From positions 186,001 through 250,000 of the forward strand of contig OY253655.1 in the NCBI GenBank assembly GCA_958009055.1: a DNA stretch of 64,000 nucleotides. The letters are read 5' to 3'. A program made the translations under genes and the position numbers. A model generated the notes under the pieces. It saw nothing but the letters and a program-made list of their open reading frames with translations, did not search any database and was not told the DNA's origin. This DNA comes from Choricystis sp. odSpoLacu1. Lineage: Eukaryota; Chlorophyta; Trebouxiophyceae. This document shows, piece by piece, positions 1 to 11,566 of the stretch (within the stretch, counting starts at the first letter, position 1; every line of letters begins with the position of its first letter).

Positions 1-111
1 GTCCACCACGCGCACACTCGGCGCGCGTGCAGCTTCCAGCGACAGCCGCCGCACCAGGCCGTCATGTCCCCCGTCAACTTTGCTGACGGACGGGGGAGGG
101 TGGTGTGACAT
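1..111 (-). CDS. NAT family transporter, copy 0 (first-exon part only)
   Basis: This is the start-codon part of exon 1 of a further array copy (ATG at 111-109). The rest of the gene lies left of the window. It matches exon 1 of the three complete copies base for base, which is why I treat it as the same gene and not a solo exon. It shows that the array has at least four gene copies. Function as for the complete copies. Confidence 0.75.
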   Translation of the reverse strand, partial: MSHHPPPSVSKVDGGHDGLVRRLSLEAARAPSVRVVD

Positions 112-408
112 GGAAAAAGGATGGAGTCGAGGGGGATTTGGGGGGTACGTGGGCGCCCACCGCCGGGGTTGTGAGTCTCTGATGGAGGTTGCACAGTTCG
201 GCCGAATTTGTAGGAACGCCTAGACCCTTGGGGGAGAGAAGTGACCAATGGACGCGAAGCTTTTTATCGGTACCAACGGCGTCGAGTTTGCACACACACG
301 CCCCCGTCCCGGAGAGGTGGGTTTGCGTCTACGTGTTGGACTCGCGAGGGCAACCCCCAACACCAAAAACATGTGGCCATTCACTTGGTCAATCACTTGG
401 TGACGCTT

Positions 409-2361
409 TCACACAGTGCCGTCGGCACCACCACCACCACCCTTTCTCAACCGCAACCGCCGCCGCACCCACTGCCCCGCCTTGAGCCTCGCCTCCCCCA
501 CCTTTGTGCTGACGCCAAACGGCAGGCCGTACACAGCGACCAGTTCGGGCACCCTCCACCACGCAGCCGCGTCGTCGTGGTGCGCGTGCCACGGGACCAG
601 CCCGCGCTCAGCCGGCGTGGCGGGCGCGGTGGCGTCCAGCAGCAGGCTCACAATCAGCGCCACCACAGCCCCCGACTTCAGCACCGAGTTCGCCATCGCG
701 TTCACAGTGGGCGACGTCGTGGTGACAGGCCCACCGGTGCCCGCGTAGCGCGGGTCGTGGGCAAACGCGGCCACCGAGAGTCCACTGTAAATCGAAACGC
801 CCACAACGATGACGGAGCGGGGCGAGTTCATGTCCACAAACTCCAGCATGCCGAGCGCAAGGCCGGCCACCGTGGAGCACAGCACGACCAGCAGTCCCCC
901 CACCATGGCGCTCGGAATGGACGCCAGCGCGGCCGACACTTTGGGCAGCAACGCGATGACGATGCCGACCACCGCGCTGACCTGCACCACGACGCGCGCG
1001 CCGACCCGGGTGACGGCTATCATGGCCGCGTTTTCGTTGTACACGGTGGACCCGGAGGTCGTTGGAAACACGCCGGCCAGCACGCTGGTCAACCCTTGCA
1101 AGACGACGGCGCGCTCGACGACAGCGGTCGGGGGGACAGGGGCGCCTGCCACGCGGGAAACCAGGTAGTAGTCGCCCAGACTCTGCAAGGCGGTGGTCAG
1201 GCCAGCCCCCATCACGATCAAGATGGACTCGGCGGAGAATGTGGGTGTTCCAAACGCTCCCGGCAGCGGCAGCCGCACCCATGGTGCGCGGGCGATGACG
1301 TCGACCGGCGTGGCGCACGCGGCCACGGTTTCGGGGGACGCGCCACGCCACGCGCCCGCTGCCGTGGCGATGCCCGCCCCGCTCCACACCACGAACAGGG
1401 CCAGCACAACGGGAACCGTCTCGAAAATGGGGGCAGACACGCCACGCCAGAGTGGCAGGCGCACGTGGCGCAGGTGGAGGGTGAACAATAAAATCATCGC
1501 CAGCGTGGGCACAGACACAGACCAGCAGTCCGCCATGGCGGGCACGCCAACGGTGTAGTTGGTGAACCCGACGGCCGCGATGGACGCCGCGACGACGAGG
1601 GGGGAGATGAAGCGCAGGCACACACGCAGCAGCCCACTGGCCGCGATGGCGGCCACCGCGACCCCCGCCACGATGCAGGCACCACTCACTTCGCGCATGG
1701 TGGCGGCGAAGCGTGCGGGGTCTGTGCCGTCGGGCAGAGGGGTCCAGCCGCCACGCGCTTTGACGATGGCGGTGACGGCGGCCACGGGTTGGACGTAGGC
1801 AAACGCGCCGCCTTGCACAGCGGGCAGACGGTCCCCCACAAACGTTTGGATGAGCGTGATGATCCCGGAAACAAAAAACAGCGTCGAAATCGCGAGCGCG
1901 ACGTCGTCTCGAGAAGCCCCCATCGGTGGCACCGTGATCACGACGACACCCACAGTGGACCCGATGAACACAAGAAAGTGTTGGATGCCCAGGATGAGGG
2001 TTGCTTGCCAGGGGGGGCGGTCCAGGATGGAGTAGCGGACTGGAGGAAGGGGGGGTTGGGAGGCGGCAAAGTGTCAAGGCCGTGCCGGGGAAGGCGCTGT
2101 GCGCCCCGAACGCATCTGGCGGCATGGTCGTGCCCTCGCGCCCGTCACCTCGCTGACCGTCTGGAGGCCCCTTTTTGCCCCTTTTTGCTCATCTCTCTCT
2201 CTCTTTCTCTCTCTCTTCCACAACTCACGGTTCTGCCGTGTCGGGTCGGTGTCCACCACGCGCACACTCGGCGCGCGTGCAGCTTCCAGCGACAGCCGCC
2301 GCACCAGGCCGTCATGTCCCCCGTCAACTTTGCTGACGGACGGGGGAGGGTGGTGTGACAT
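409..2361 (-). CDS. Nucleobase/ascorbate transporter (NAT/NCS2), array copy 1
   Basis: A two-exon gene for a 587-residue polytopic membrane protein of the nucleobase-cation symporter-2 family, which imports purines, uracil or ascorbate with protons or sodium. Exon 1 is 2361-2229 and exon 2 is 2039-409. The 189-bp intron (2228-2040) has a GTGAGT donor and an acceptor after a C/T tract; it joins 133 nt to 1,631 nt, exactly 588 codons. The join recreates the family start RYSILDRPPW followed by LGIQHFLVFIG, with the TM1 QH pair. The TM10 signature reads ENAAMIAVTR. The usual Gly at signature position 4 is Ala, and the usual Glu of the TM8 ES-GDY motif is Gln (ALQSLGDYY), so the substrate may not be a standard purine. 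The intron carries a GA-rich microsatellite. Substrate is unknown. Confidence 0.88.
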
Positions 2362-2658
2362 GGAAAAAGGATGGAGTCGAGGGGGATTTGGGGGGTACGT
2401 GGGCGCCCACCGCCGGGGTTGTGAGTCTCTGATGGAGGTTGCACAGTTCGGCCGAATTTGTAGGAACGCCTAGACCCTTGGGGGAGAGAAGTGACCAATG
2501 GACGCGAAGCTTTTTATCGGTACCAACGGCGTCGAGTTTGCACACACACGCCCCCGTCCCGGAGAGGTGGGTTTGCGTCTACGTGTTGGACTCGCGAGGG
2601 CAACCCCCAACACCAAAAACATGTGGCCATTCACTTGGTCAATCACTTGGTGACGCTT

Positions 2659-4611
2659 TCACACAGTGCCGTCGGCACCACCACCACCACCCTTTCTCAA
2701 CCGCAACCGCCGCCGCACCCACTGCCCCGCCTTGAGCCTCGCCTCCCCCACCTTTGTGCTGACGCCAAACGGCAGGCCGTACACAGCGACCAGTTCGGGC
2801 ACCCTCCACCACGCAGCCGCGTCGTCGTGGTGCGCGTGCCACGGGACCAGCCCGCGCTCAGCCGGCGTGGCGGGCGCGGTGGCGTCCAGCAGCAGGCTCA
2901 CAATCAGCGCCACCACAGCCCCCGACTTCAGCACCGAGTTCGCCATCGCGTTCACAGTGGGCGACGTCGTGGTGACAGGCCCACCGGTGCCCGCGTAGCG
3001 CGGGTCGTGGGCAAACGCGGCCACCGAGAGTCCACTGTAAATCGAAACGCCCACAACGATGACGGAGCGGGGCGAGTTCATGTCCACAAACTCCAGCATG
3101 CCGAGCGCAAGGCCGGCCACCGTGGAGCACAGCACGACCAGCAGTCCCCCCACCATGGCGCTCGGAATGGACGCCAGCGCGGCCGACACTTTGGGCAGCA
3201 ACGCGATGACGATGCCGACCACCGCGCTGACCTGCACCACGACGCGCGCGCCGACCCGGGTGACGGCTATCATGGCCGCGTTTTCGTTGTACACGGTGGA
3301 CCCGGAGGTCGTTGGAAACACGCCGGCCAGCACGCTGGTCAACCCTTGCAAGACGACGGCGCGCTCGACGACAGCGGTCGGGGGGACAGGGGCGCCTGCC
3401 ACGCGGGAAACCAGGTAGTAGTCGCCCAGACTCTGCAAGGCGGTGGTCAGGCCAGCCCCCATCACGATCAAGATGGACTCGGCGGAGAATGTGGGTGTTC
3501 CAAACGCTCCCGGCAGCGGCAGCCGCACCCATGGTGCGCGGGCGATGACGTCGACCGGCGTGGCGCACGCGGCCACGGTTTCGGGGGACGCGCCACGCCA
3601 CGCGCCCGCTGCCGTGGCGATGCCCGCCCCGCTCCACACCACGAACAGGGCCAGCACAACGGGAACCGTCTCGAAAATGGGGGCAGACACGCCACGCCAG
3701 AGTGGCAGGCGCACGTGGCGCAGGTGGAGGGTGAACAATAAAATCATCGCCAGCGTGGGCACAGACACAGACCAGCAGTCCGCCATGGCGGGCACGCCAA
3801 CGGTGTAGTTGGTGAACCCGACGGCCGCGATGGACGCCGCGACGACGAGGGGGGAGATGAAGCGCAGGCACACACGCAGCAGCCCACTGGCCGCGATGGC
3901 GGCCACCGCGACCCCCGCCACGATGCAGGCACCACTCACTTCGCGCATGGTGGCGGCGAAGCGTGCGGGGTCTGTGCCGTCGGGCAGAGGGGTCCAGCCG
4001 CCACGCGCTTTGACGATGGCGGTGACGGCGGCCACGGGTTGGACGTAGGCAAACGCGCCGCCTTGCACAGCGGGCAGACGGTCCCCCACAAACGTTTGGA
4101 TGAGCGTGATGATCCCGGAAACAAAAAACAGCGTCGAAATCGCGAGCGCGACGTCGTCTCGAGAAGCCCCCATCGGTGGCACCGTGATCACGACGACACC
4201 CACAGTGGACCCGATGAACACAAGAAAGTGTTGGATGCCCAGGATGAGGGTTGCTTGCCAGGGGGGGCGGTCCAGGATGGAGTAGCGGACTGGAGGAAGG
4301 GGGGGTTGGGAGGCGGCAAAGTGTCAAGGCCGTGCCGGGGAAGGCGCTGTGCGCCCCGAACGCATCTGGCGGCATGGTCGTGCCCTCGCGCCCGTCACCT
4401 CGCTGACCGTCTGGAGGCCCCTTTTTGCCCCTTTTTGCTCATCTCTCTCTCTCTTTCTCTCTCTCTTCCACAACTCACGGTTCTGCCGTGTCGGGTCGGT
4501 GTCCACCACGCGCACACTCGGCGCGCGTGCAGCTTCCAGCGACAGCCGCCGCACCAGGCCGTCATGTCCCCCGTCAACTTTGCTGACGGACGGGGGAGGG
4601 TGGTGTGACAT
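2659..4611 (-). CDS. Nucleobase/ascorbate transporter (NAT/NCS2), array copy 2
   Basis: Exact repeat of copy 1, shifted by 2,250 bp: exon 1 4611-4479, intron 4478-4290, exon 2 4289-2659, 587 residues. The 297 bp between its start codon and the stop of copy 3 must contain its promoter. That spacer is identical in each unit, so every copy should be expressed in the same way. No residue differs from copy 1 in the translation. Confidence 0.88.
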
Positions 4612-4908
4612 GGAAAAAGGATGGAGTCGAGGGGGATTTGGGGGGTACGTGGGCGCCCACCGCCGGGGTTGTGAGTCTCTGATGGAGGTTGCACAGTTCG
4701 GCCGAATTTGTAGGAACGCCTAGACCCTTGGGGGAGAGAAGTGACCAATGGACGCGAAGCTTTTTATCGGTACCAACGGCGTCGAGTTTGCACACACACG
4801 CCCCCGTCCCGGAGAGGTGGGTTTGCGTCTACGTGTTGGACTCGCGAGGGCAACCCCCAACACCAAAAACATGTGGCCATTCACTTGGTCAATCACTTGG
4901 TGACGCTT

Positions 4909-6861
4909 TCACACAGTGCCGTCGGCACCACCACCACCACCCTTTCTCAACCGCAACCGCCGCCGCACCCACTGCCCCGCCTTGAGCCTCGCCTCCCCCA
5001 CCTTTGTGCTGACGCCAAACGGCAGGCCGTACACAGCGACCAGTTCGGGCACCCTCCACCACGCAGCCGCGTCGTCGTGGTGCGCGTGCCACGGGACCAG
5101 CCCGCGCTCAGCCGGCGTGGCGGGCGCGGTGGCGTCCAGCAGCAGGCTCACAATCAGCGCCACCACAGCCCCCGACTTCAGCACCGAGTTCGCCATCGCG
5201 TTCACAGTGGGCGACGTCGTGGTGACAGGCCCACCGGTGCCCGCGTAGCGCGGGTCGTGGGCAAACGCGGCCACCGAGAGTCCACTGTAAATCGAAACGC
5301 CCACAACGATGACGGAGCGGGGCGAGTTCATGTCCACAAACTCCAGCATGCCGAGCGCAAGGCCGGCCACCGTGGAGCACAGCACGACCAGCAGTCCCCC
5401 CACCATGGCGCTCGGAATGGACGCCAGCGCGGCCGACACTTTGGGCAGCAACGCGATGACGATGCCGACCACCGCGCTGACCTGCACCACGACGCGCGCG
5501 CCGACCCGGGTGACGGCTATCATGGCCGCGTTTTCGTTGTACACGGTGGACCCGGAGGTCGTTGGAAACACGCCGGCCAGCACGCTGGTCAACCCTTGCA
5601 AGACGACGGCGCGCTCGACGACAGCGGTCGGGGGGACAGGGGCGCCTGCCACGCGGGAAACCAGGTAGTAGTCGCCCAGACTCTGCAAGGCGGTGGTCAG
5701 GCCAGCCCCCATCACGATCAAGATGGACTCGGCGGAGAATGTGGGTGTTCCAAACGCTCCCGGCAGCGGCAGCCGCACCCATGGTGCGCGGGCGATGACG
5801 TCGACCGGCGTGGCGCACGCGGCCACGGTTTCGGGGGACGCGCCACGCCACGCGCCCGCTGCCGTGGCGATGCCCGCCCCGCTCCACACCACGAACAGGG
5901 CCAGCACAACGGGAACCGTCTCGAAAATGGGGGCAGACACGCCACGCCAGAGTGGCAGGCGCACGTGGCGCAGGTGGAGGGTGAACAATAAAATCATCGC
6001 CAGCGTGGGCACAGACACAGACCAGCAGTCCGCCATGGCGGGCACGCCAACGGTGTAGTTGGTGAACCCGACGGCCGCGATGGACGCCGCGACGACGAGG
6101 GGGGAGATGAAGCGCAGGCACACACGCAGCAGCCCACTGGCCGCGATGGCGGCCACCGCGACCCCCGCCACGATGCAGGCACCACTCACTTCGCGCATGG
6201 TGGCGGCGAAGCGTGCGGGGTCTGTGCCGTCGGGCAGAGGGGTCCAGCCGCCACGCGCTTTGACGATGGCGGTGACGGCGGCCACGGGTTGGACGTAGGC
6301 AAACGCGCCGCCTTGCACAGCGGGCAGACGGTCCCCCACAAACGTTTGGATGAGCGTGATGATCCCGGAAACAAAAAACAGCGTCGAAATCGCGAGCGCG
6401 ACGTCGTCTCGAGAAGCCCCCATCGGTGGCACCGTGATCACGACGACACCCACAGTGGACCCGATGAACACAAGAAAGTGTTGGATGCCCAGGATGAGGG
6501 TTGCTTGCCAGGGGGGGCGGTCCAGGATGGAGTAGCGGACTGGAGGAAGGGGGGGTTGGGAGGCGGCAAAGTGTCAAGGCCGTGCCGGGGAAGGCGCTGT
6601 GCGCCCCGAACGCATCTGGCGGCATGGTCGTGCCCTCGCGCCCGTCACCTCGCTGACCGTCTGGAGGCCCCTTTTTGCCCCTTTTTGCTCATCTCTCTCT
6701 CTCTTTCTCTCTCTCTTCCACAACTCACGGTTCTGCCGTGTCGGGTCGGTGTCCACCACGCGCACACTCGGCGCGCGTGCAGCTTCCAGCGACAGCCGCC
6801 GCACCAGGCCGTCATGTCCCCCGTCAACTTTGCTGACGGACGGGGGAGGGTGGTGTGACAT
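4909..6861 (-). CDS. Nucleobase/ascorbate transporter (NAT/NCS2), array copy 3
   Basis: Right-most complete copy: exon 1 6861-6729, intron 6728-6540, exon 2 6539-4909, 587 residues identical to the other copies. Its upstream DNA matches the other copies for only about 172 bp before the array breaks at about 7033. If the promoter extends farther than that, this copy may be regulated differently from those inside the array. Confidence 0.88.
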
Positions 6862-7033
6862 GGAAAAAGGATGGAGTCGAGGGGGATTTGGGGGGTACGT
6901 GGGCGCCCACCGCCGGGGTTGTGAGTCTCTGATGGAGGTTGCACAGTTCGGCCGAATTTGTAGGAACGCCTAGACCCTTGGGGGAGAGAAGTGACCAATG
7001 GACGCGAAGCTTTTTATCGGTACCAACGGCGTC

Positions 7034-7260
7034 GGAGTTTGGCGGGGGAGGCGAGGCTCAAGGCGGGGCAGTGGGTGCGGCGGCGGATGCGGTTGAGAAA
7101 AGGTGGTGGTGGTGGTGGCGACGGCACCGAGTGAAAGCGACACCAAGTGATTGACTATGTGAATGGCCACATGTTTTCGGTGTTGGGGGTTGCCCTCGGG
7201 AGTCCAACACGTAGACACAAACCCACCTTTCCGAGACGGTGCGTTGTTGGCGGGGGGGGT
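7034..7260 (+). pseudogene. Inverted, diverged NAT 3'-end fragment at array border
   Basis: From about 7034 the plus strand reads as the reverse complement of unit positions about 505 down to 315: the last ~28 codons of NAT (GEARLKAGQWVRRR then a poly-Gly tail) and its 3' flank, with scattered substitutions. It lacks the rest of the gene. Because the array copies are identical but this fragment has diverged, it is older than the present array. It lies in inverted orientation directly against the truncated fourth unit. Confidence 0.8.
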
Positions 7261-7412
7261 GGCGTTTTGTAGGCCCCTGGTCGGCGGGGGTGCGGGGTTT
7301 GGAGGGGCGGCGGGTCGTGGTGGTGGCGAAGCCGGGGGGAGGGCCGTCGTCGTCGGCGGCGCGCGCGCCTCGCGGCGCGGCGCGCGGCGCGCGGCGGCCA
7401 AAGCATGAACAC

Positions 7413-7530
7413 GTGACGGCGACCACGGGTTGGACGTAGGCAAACGCGCCGCCTTGCACAGCGGGCATACGGTCCCCCACAAACGTTTGGATGAGCGTGA
7501 TGATCCCGGAAACAAAGAACAGCGTCGGTG
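7413..7530 (-). pseudogene. Short NAT coding fragment, same orientation as array
   Basis: About 118 bp matching unit positions ~1769-1884. It encodes the stretch FFVSGIITLIQTFVGDR, followed by a Leu-to-Met change and, further on, an Ala-to-Val change. Nothing before or after it continues the gene. Between it and the inverted fragment (about 7260-7412) lies CG-rich DNA without recognisable NAT similarity. It is a relic of an older NAT copy. Confidence 0.8.
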
Positions 7531-8192
7531 TCATCCTCTCACTTTCCATTCTATTTCCTTCTTTTGCTGTCCGCCAAACCTCCTCCTCCCGCCTCCAAAC
7601 CAACCCTCAAACCAACCCCCCTTTTTTTTCCAAACAACGCTTGCTGCACTTTTCCTCCCTTTTAAAAAAACGCGCTGACCCCCCTCTCATTTTTTGTGTG
7701 TCGACACACTGTTGTTCACTGCTGACCCGATCCTGTAAATATGGAGAGCCCCCCAATACCAGCACTTGAATTGTTTGTCTCTTTGCGTTTGTCACGAAAA
7801 GAAATGATCGAGTTTCAGTAGGCACACAAAAAGCGTTTGTCAGCGCGTCGCGCGCTGCTACAGCAAAGCCCGCACCCCGGCCCCCCACACTCGGGAAAAG
7901 GGTGGTGGCCGGGGGGCGGGCGCCAGAGCGCGCAACAAAAGAGGGGGGGGATAGGGGGGTTAGATGAACGTGAGCATAGAAAGGAAAAAATGAAGCGTTT
8001 GGGGGCGGGGCGGGCAGCAGCAGCAATGTACGAATGAGGGGGGAAGAAACAAAAAAAGGGATGGATCGTACGTAAGGGCGGGGGGGGGATGTTAGGAAAT
8101 GGTCCTCGGGGGCGTCGTGGAGTGGTACGCAAAAAATGGAGGAAAGGGACGTGTTTTTTTGAAGGGGAAACCCAAGCAAAACAAAAAAAGCA
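7531..8192. other. Intergenic DNA between NAT relic and GH5 gene
   Basis: About 660 bp with C/T-rich and A/T-rich tracts and lower GC than the genes nearby. Open frames here have no recognisable protein character and no conserved motif. It probably holds the 3' UTR of the GH5 gene. I see no tRNA or repeat family. Confidence 0.5.
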
Positions 8193-10750
8193 TCACAGGC
8201 CCGCCCGCCCCAGCTGGGGCGGCCCGTGCTCACCACCGCCCGCCAACGGCCCCGTGGGGCCGTCCGTGGGGTCGGTCGCGCCCCCGCCCGCCAGGCGGTC
8301 GGGCGTGTCGGCCACAATCTGCGCCGACGACGCAGCTGCAACAAACCCGCCGCCCAGGTGGGAGCCGGCAGCGGCATCCCCATCGGCTTCAGCGCCGGCG
8401 GGATCGTTGTAAGCCAGGGCCGCGTCGGTGGCGGCGGCGGCGTCCAGCGCGTTGGTCAGGGAGCGGGCACCCGGCGACGCGCCGGGCGCAGGCGCAGACG
8501 GCTTGGCCGCGGGCGCGCCATCAATCGACGCGACGGGCGTCGGCGTCTGCGCCGTCACAGCGTCCACGCTGGTTTGCACCGAGGTGCTGGTCGCTTCAGC
8601 GTCGGGGGACGGCAGAGAGACGGACGTGTCGGCGTCGTCAGTGTCACCGTCCTCCATCGACACCTCCACCGCCTCCTCAGCCGACGCCTGCCGCCACGCG
8701 TCCACCTTCTTGAACGCGTACCCCGGGTTGGCCAGCTTGGCCGCCACCTCGGGCATCAGCGTGGTCCAGTGCGACTGCATGGCGTGTTTCACGACGCGGC
8801 GCCAGGGGGAGGAAAGTCCATACCCCGCCTCCTCCTGCACATCAAACCAGGCCCACCCCAGGCCACCGGCATAGCCTTTGGTGAGGAGACCGTGCCAGAT
8901 TTCGGGGGTGACCGGGTTTTTGCCTTGGGGACCGCCCGCGACCGCATCCCAAAACTCGCCGCCCAGCAGTGGTTTGTCCAGGCCCCAGTAGCTCTTGTCC
9001 CGCCAGAACACCATCTTGTCCCTGTCGTAGTCGTTGACGTTGGGGTCGGACCAGTCGGGGTAGGAGTGGACCTGGTAAAAGTCGAGGGTGCCGAGGGGGT
9101 CGCCACCCGCCGCGACAAGGGCGGCGTCTTTGTACAGATTCCTCGCCGCAGGCTTCCAGTCCTGCAGCTTGAGCCCCGCCCGATCCGTGTTGTAGATGAT
9201 GGAGTCGGCGCCCAAGGTGACGAGGGCTTTGGGGTCTTCCCGCTTGATGGCGGCGGTCATGCGGTTGACGGTGCGTTGGACTCTGTGCGCCGACGAGATG
9301 CCCTTGGTCACCAACCCCTTGTTCTTGCACTGGTCCAGCAGGTAGGTGTAGTCACTGTTGAACTGTCCAAGCACGTCGTGGTACATGTACCAGTTGAAGT
9401 AGTCTTTGCCCTTGTAGGTTTTGAGAAAGTAGTCGCCGCCGTAGATTGCTTGCGACGAGTCTGTGGGGTCCACCCTCTGCATGTCGCGGGTCAGGAACGA
9501 AATGTTTTGGTAGTCCACGCGACGGCGGGGGTCGGCGTTGAAGACGGAGGGGTTGGCGTAGGTGTACTCGCCGCGGGTGACCTAGTGTGTGGGGGAGGGA
9601 GTGTGTGAGCAAAAAAGAGAAGCGACCACCACAACGACACCACCCCCACCAAAAACGCCCTCCCCTCTCCTCTCACCTTGTACTGATAATCCGTGTTGCC
9701 CTCCAGCTCAAAGCACGCCTTCTCGGGCTCATTCATGATCTCCCACGCCAGCACGCCCCCCTCCAGGAAGGTTTTGCCGTCGGCCATCCTGGACGCCCGC
9801 AGCGCCCTCATCAACGGCGACAGCGCGTTTTTCACGTAGGCATCCAGGGCGGCATCCTCCTCCCAGATGCGCAGGGCGCGGTCCCGGTTGGCGGGCGGGT
9901 TGCAGCGGCGGACGGCCAGAATGTCGTGCGACCAGAGGGATAGTATGACCTCCACCCCCACGTCCCTCGCCTTTTGCAGGGTCCACTTCAGGTCGGCAAT
10001 GGTGTCGGGCGAGATGGAGGCGGTCAGGCCGGTGGCGGGGTCCCACTCGGGCGACTGGGAGCCATCGATGTGGAGCCAGAAGCGGACAGTGTTGCCGCCC
10101 GCGGCGGCCACCTCGCGCAGCGCGGTGCCCAGGATGCCGCGCAGCTCCTCCGCGCTGTGCGAGTACTGGGTCGCCTTGGCAAACGGCAAAAACTTGACGT
10201 TGCCAAGTTTGACGCCCAGCATGAAGAAGGGGGCGCCATCGCGGCGGCGGCGGATGAGGTTGCCCGCGACTTTGGAGCCGGGGGGGGCCGCCCCCAGGTC
10301 GAACCCCTCCTTGACGGGGGCGGCGGCGTCAGCAGCAGCAGCAGCGCCGGGCTGGACGGCGGCGGGCTTGGCGGGGACGGGGGCCACGGAGGCCGCGGGC
10401 GGCGCGGGCGGCTTGACGACGGGGGGAGCTGCAGCCGCGGTCGTGGCCGTGGCGTCAGGGGCGGCAACCTCGGCCTGAGGATTGCGCACCGGTGGCCCGG
10501 GAGCCGCCGGCGTGGCGGCAGGCGCGGCGGGGGCCACGGGCGGCGGCGGCGGCGGCGCGGCCGCGGCGGGCTTGGCCGTCGGCGGCGACGGCGCGCCGCC
10601 CAGCCTCAGCCCGCCCGGCAGCTGATTTGGGCTGCAGCGGGGGCGACTGTGGCCGCCACCAGCAGTGCGGCCAGCAGGAGGGTGGTGGTGCAGCTGTGGG
10701 TGTGTCGGGCGGACAAGGGACAAAAAAGTCAGACTGCGCCGCAAAAGGCT
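8193..10750 (-). CDS. GH5-like glycoside hydrolase (mannanase/cellulase type)
   Basis: A probable endo-acting beta-glycan hydrolase. Two exons are clear: one ends at 9677 (donor GTGAGA), and the next begins at 9581 after a 95-bp intron and runs to the stop at 8193. The catalytic domain has the GH5 pattern: WEIMNEPE with the acid/base Glu before the intron, HSYPDW in the middle, and LLGGEFWD with the putative nucleophile Glu later, then GWAWFDVQ. The last ~150 residues are a Pro/Ala/Ser/Asp-rich tail without a fold I recognise. The 5' end is unresolved: the frame stays open far upstream through Ala/Pro-rich sequence, and no start codon stands out. A hydrophobic run (TTLLLAALLVAATV) in another frame at about 10690-10625 looks like a signal peptide and may be the true start, reached by an unseen exon or an indel. 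Substrate is not known. Confidence 0.7.
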
Positions 10751-10789
10751 GAGGTGGCGAGCCACCGGCGGGGACGCAAGAGGTTTTGA

Positions 10790-11566
10790 CACGCGCTGCG
10801 AAAACAACGCGCAGCCGCCCCGCCTCCACCGCCACGCCTGCCTCCTGCCGCCCGGCCGCGCCCCAGACGCCTGGAGTTGTGTCAAGCACCAGGCTAGGCA
10901 CGCAACGTGGTGCACGAGGCGCCGGCAGAGAGGCGTGGCCCCGTGTGCGCGCGGCATAGGACGGCGCATGGCCCGCTGCGTGTTTCGGACTGGCACACGG
11001 CGCCGCCTCGCGTCGGACGCTGCGTTGCTGACTGCGCGCCTTGGAAACGCCACACGCAGCATCCCTCTCCCCAACAAGGCGAGCGTTGACGCGGTGCAAG
11101 GGGTGGGGGGCGCGGCGCCCACTGTGCGTGTGAGGGCTGGGCCAAGATGGTGCGGAGCAAGGCTGTCGCCGCGCACACACGCACCACCGTCCCGCATTGC
11201 GCAGCGTTTGGCACCCACACCACTGTAGCGCGTTGTTTGGGGGGCAGAAACTCTGAAACGCACGCCTCGTTCCCTGTCTCACCTGGCGCGACGCATCGTG
11301 TGTCTTTCTCGTTTCGGACGCGCGCGCGCACGTCCAGACACTGACAAACAAACGTGGGAGGAACGCGCCCCAGCAGAGTGCGTGTTTCCAAACGGGACGG
11401 AGAGTCGCGGGGGGGGGGGCGTCGCTGTGGTGCGGCTTCCCACTGGGTTTTTCGTTTTCGAAAGTGGACGAGAGCCACAAACGTTAGTTTGTGGAAAGCG
11501 ACACCAAAAACACCAAAAACGAACCGACAGCCAACACACCCTTCCTTTCGCGGACGATACTCCCTC
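10790..11566. other. Intergenic / upstream region of GH5 gene
   Basis: Roughly 780 bp between the apparent 5' end of the GH5 gene and the 3' end of the sulfite oxidase gene. Long open frames occur on both strands but look like random GC-rich translation. It probably carries the GH5 promoter, 5' UTR and possibly a first exon. No repeat or RNA gene seen. Confidence 0.4.

Larger units (their letters stand above)
1..7033. repeat. Tandem array, 2,250-bp unit, three full copies plus partial
   Basis: The sequence from 1 recurs at 2251, 4501 and 6751. Units 1-2250, 2251-4500 and 4501-6750 are complete, and the fourth is cut at about 7033, just after the block ending in taccaacggcgtcg. Translations of the three full units are identical in all six frames, so I see no differences between copies. 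Each unit holds one minus-strand NAT gene, with its first exon lying across the boundary in the unit to the right. The array continues left of the window. Perfect identity of introns and flanks as well as exons means very recent amplification, ongoing homogenisation, or an assembly artefact. Confidence 0.97.

Noticed and set aside
241..1491. 416-codon plus-strand open frame, recurring every 2,250 bp
   Set aside because: It is the antisense of the NAT coding exon; its His/Arg/Gly-rich translation has no protein character.
409..1971. NAT protein starting at a GTG codon at 1971
   Set aside because: Reading upstream adds the conserved RYSILDRPPW...GIQHFLV region and a proper intron and ATG exon, so the GTG is internal.
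608..2125. 505-codon minus-strand open frame overlapping NAT
   Set aside because: It is an alternative frame of the same exon. The NAT frame has TM segments and family motifs; this one is Arg/His-rich noise common in GC-rich DNA.
1..7033. Transposon or CRISPR-like explanation for the repeats
   Set aside because: No transposase, terminal inverted repeats or short spacer pattern; each unit is a whole transporter gene.
9491..11263. 590-codon frame as the full GH5 N-terminus
   Set aside because: Only the part below about 10,500 resembles GH5; upstream residues are low-complexity with no credible start.
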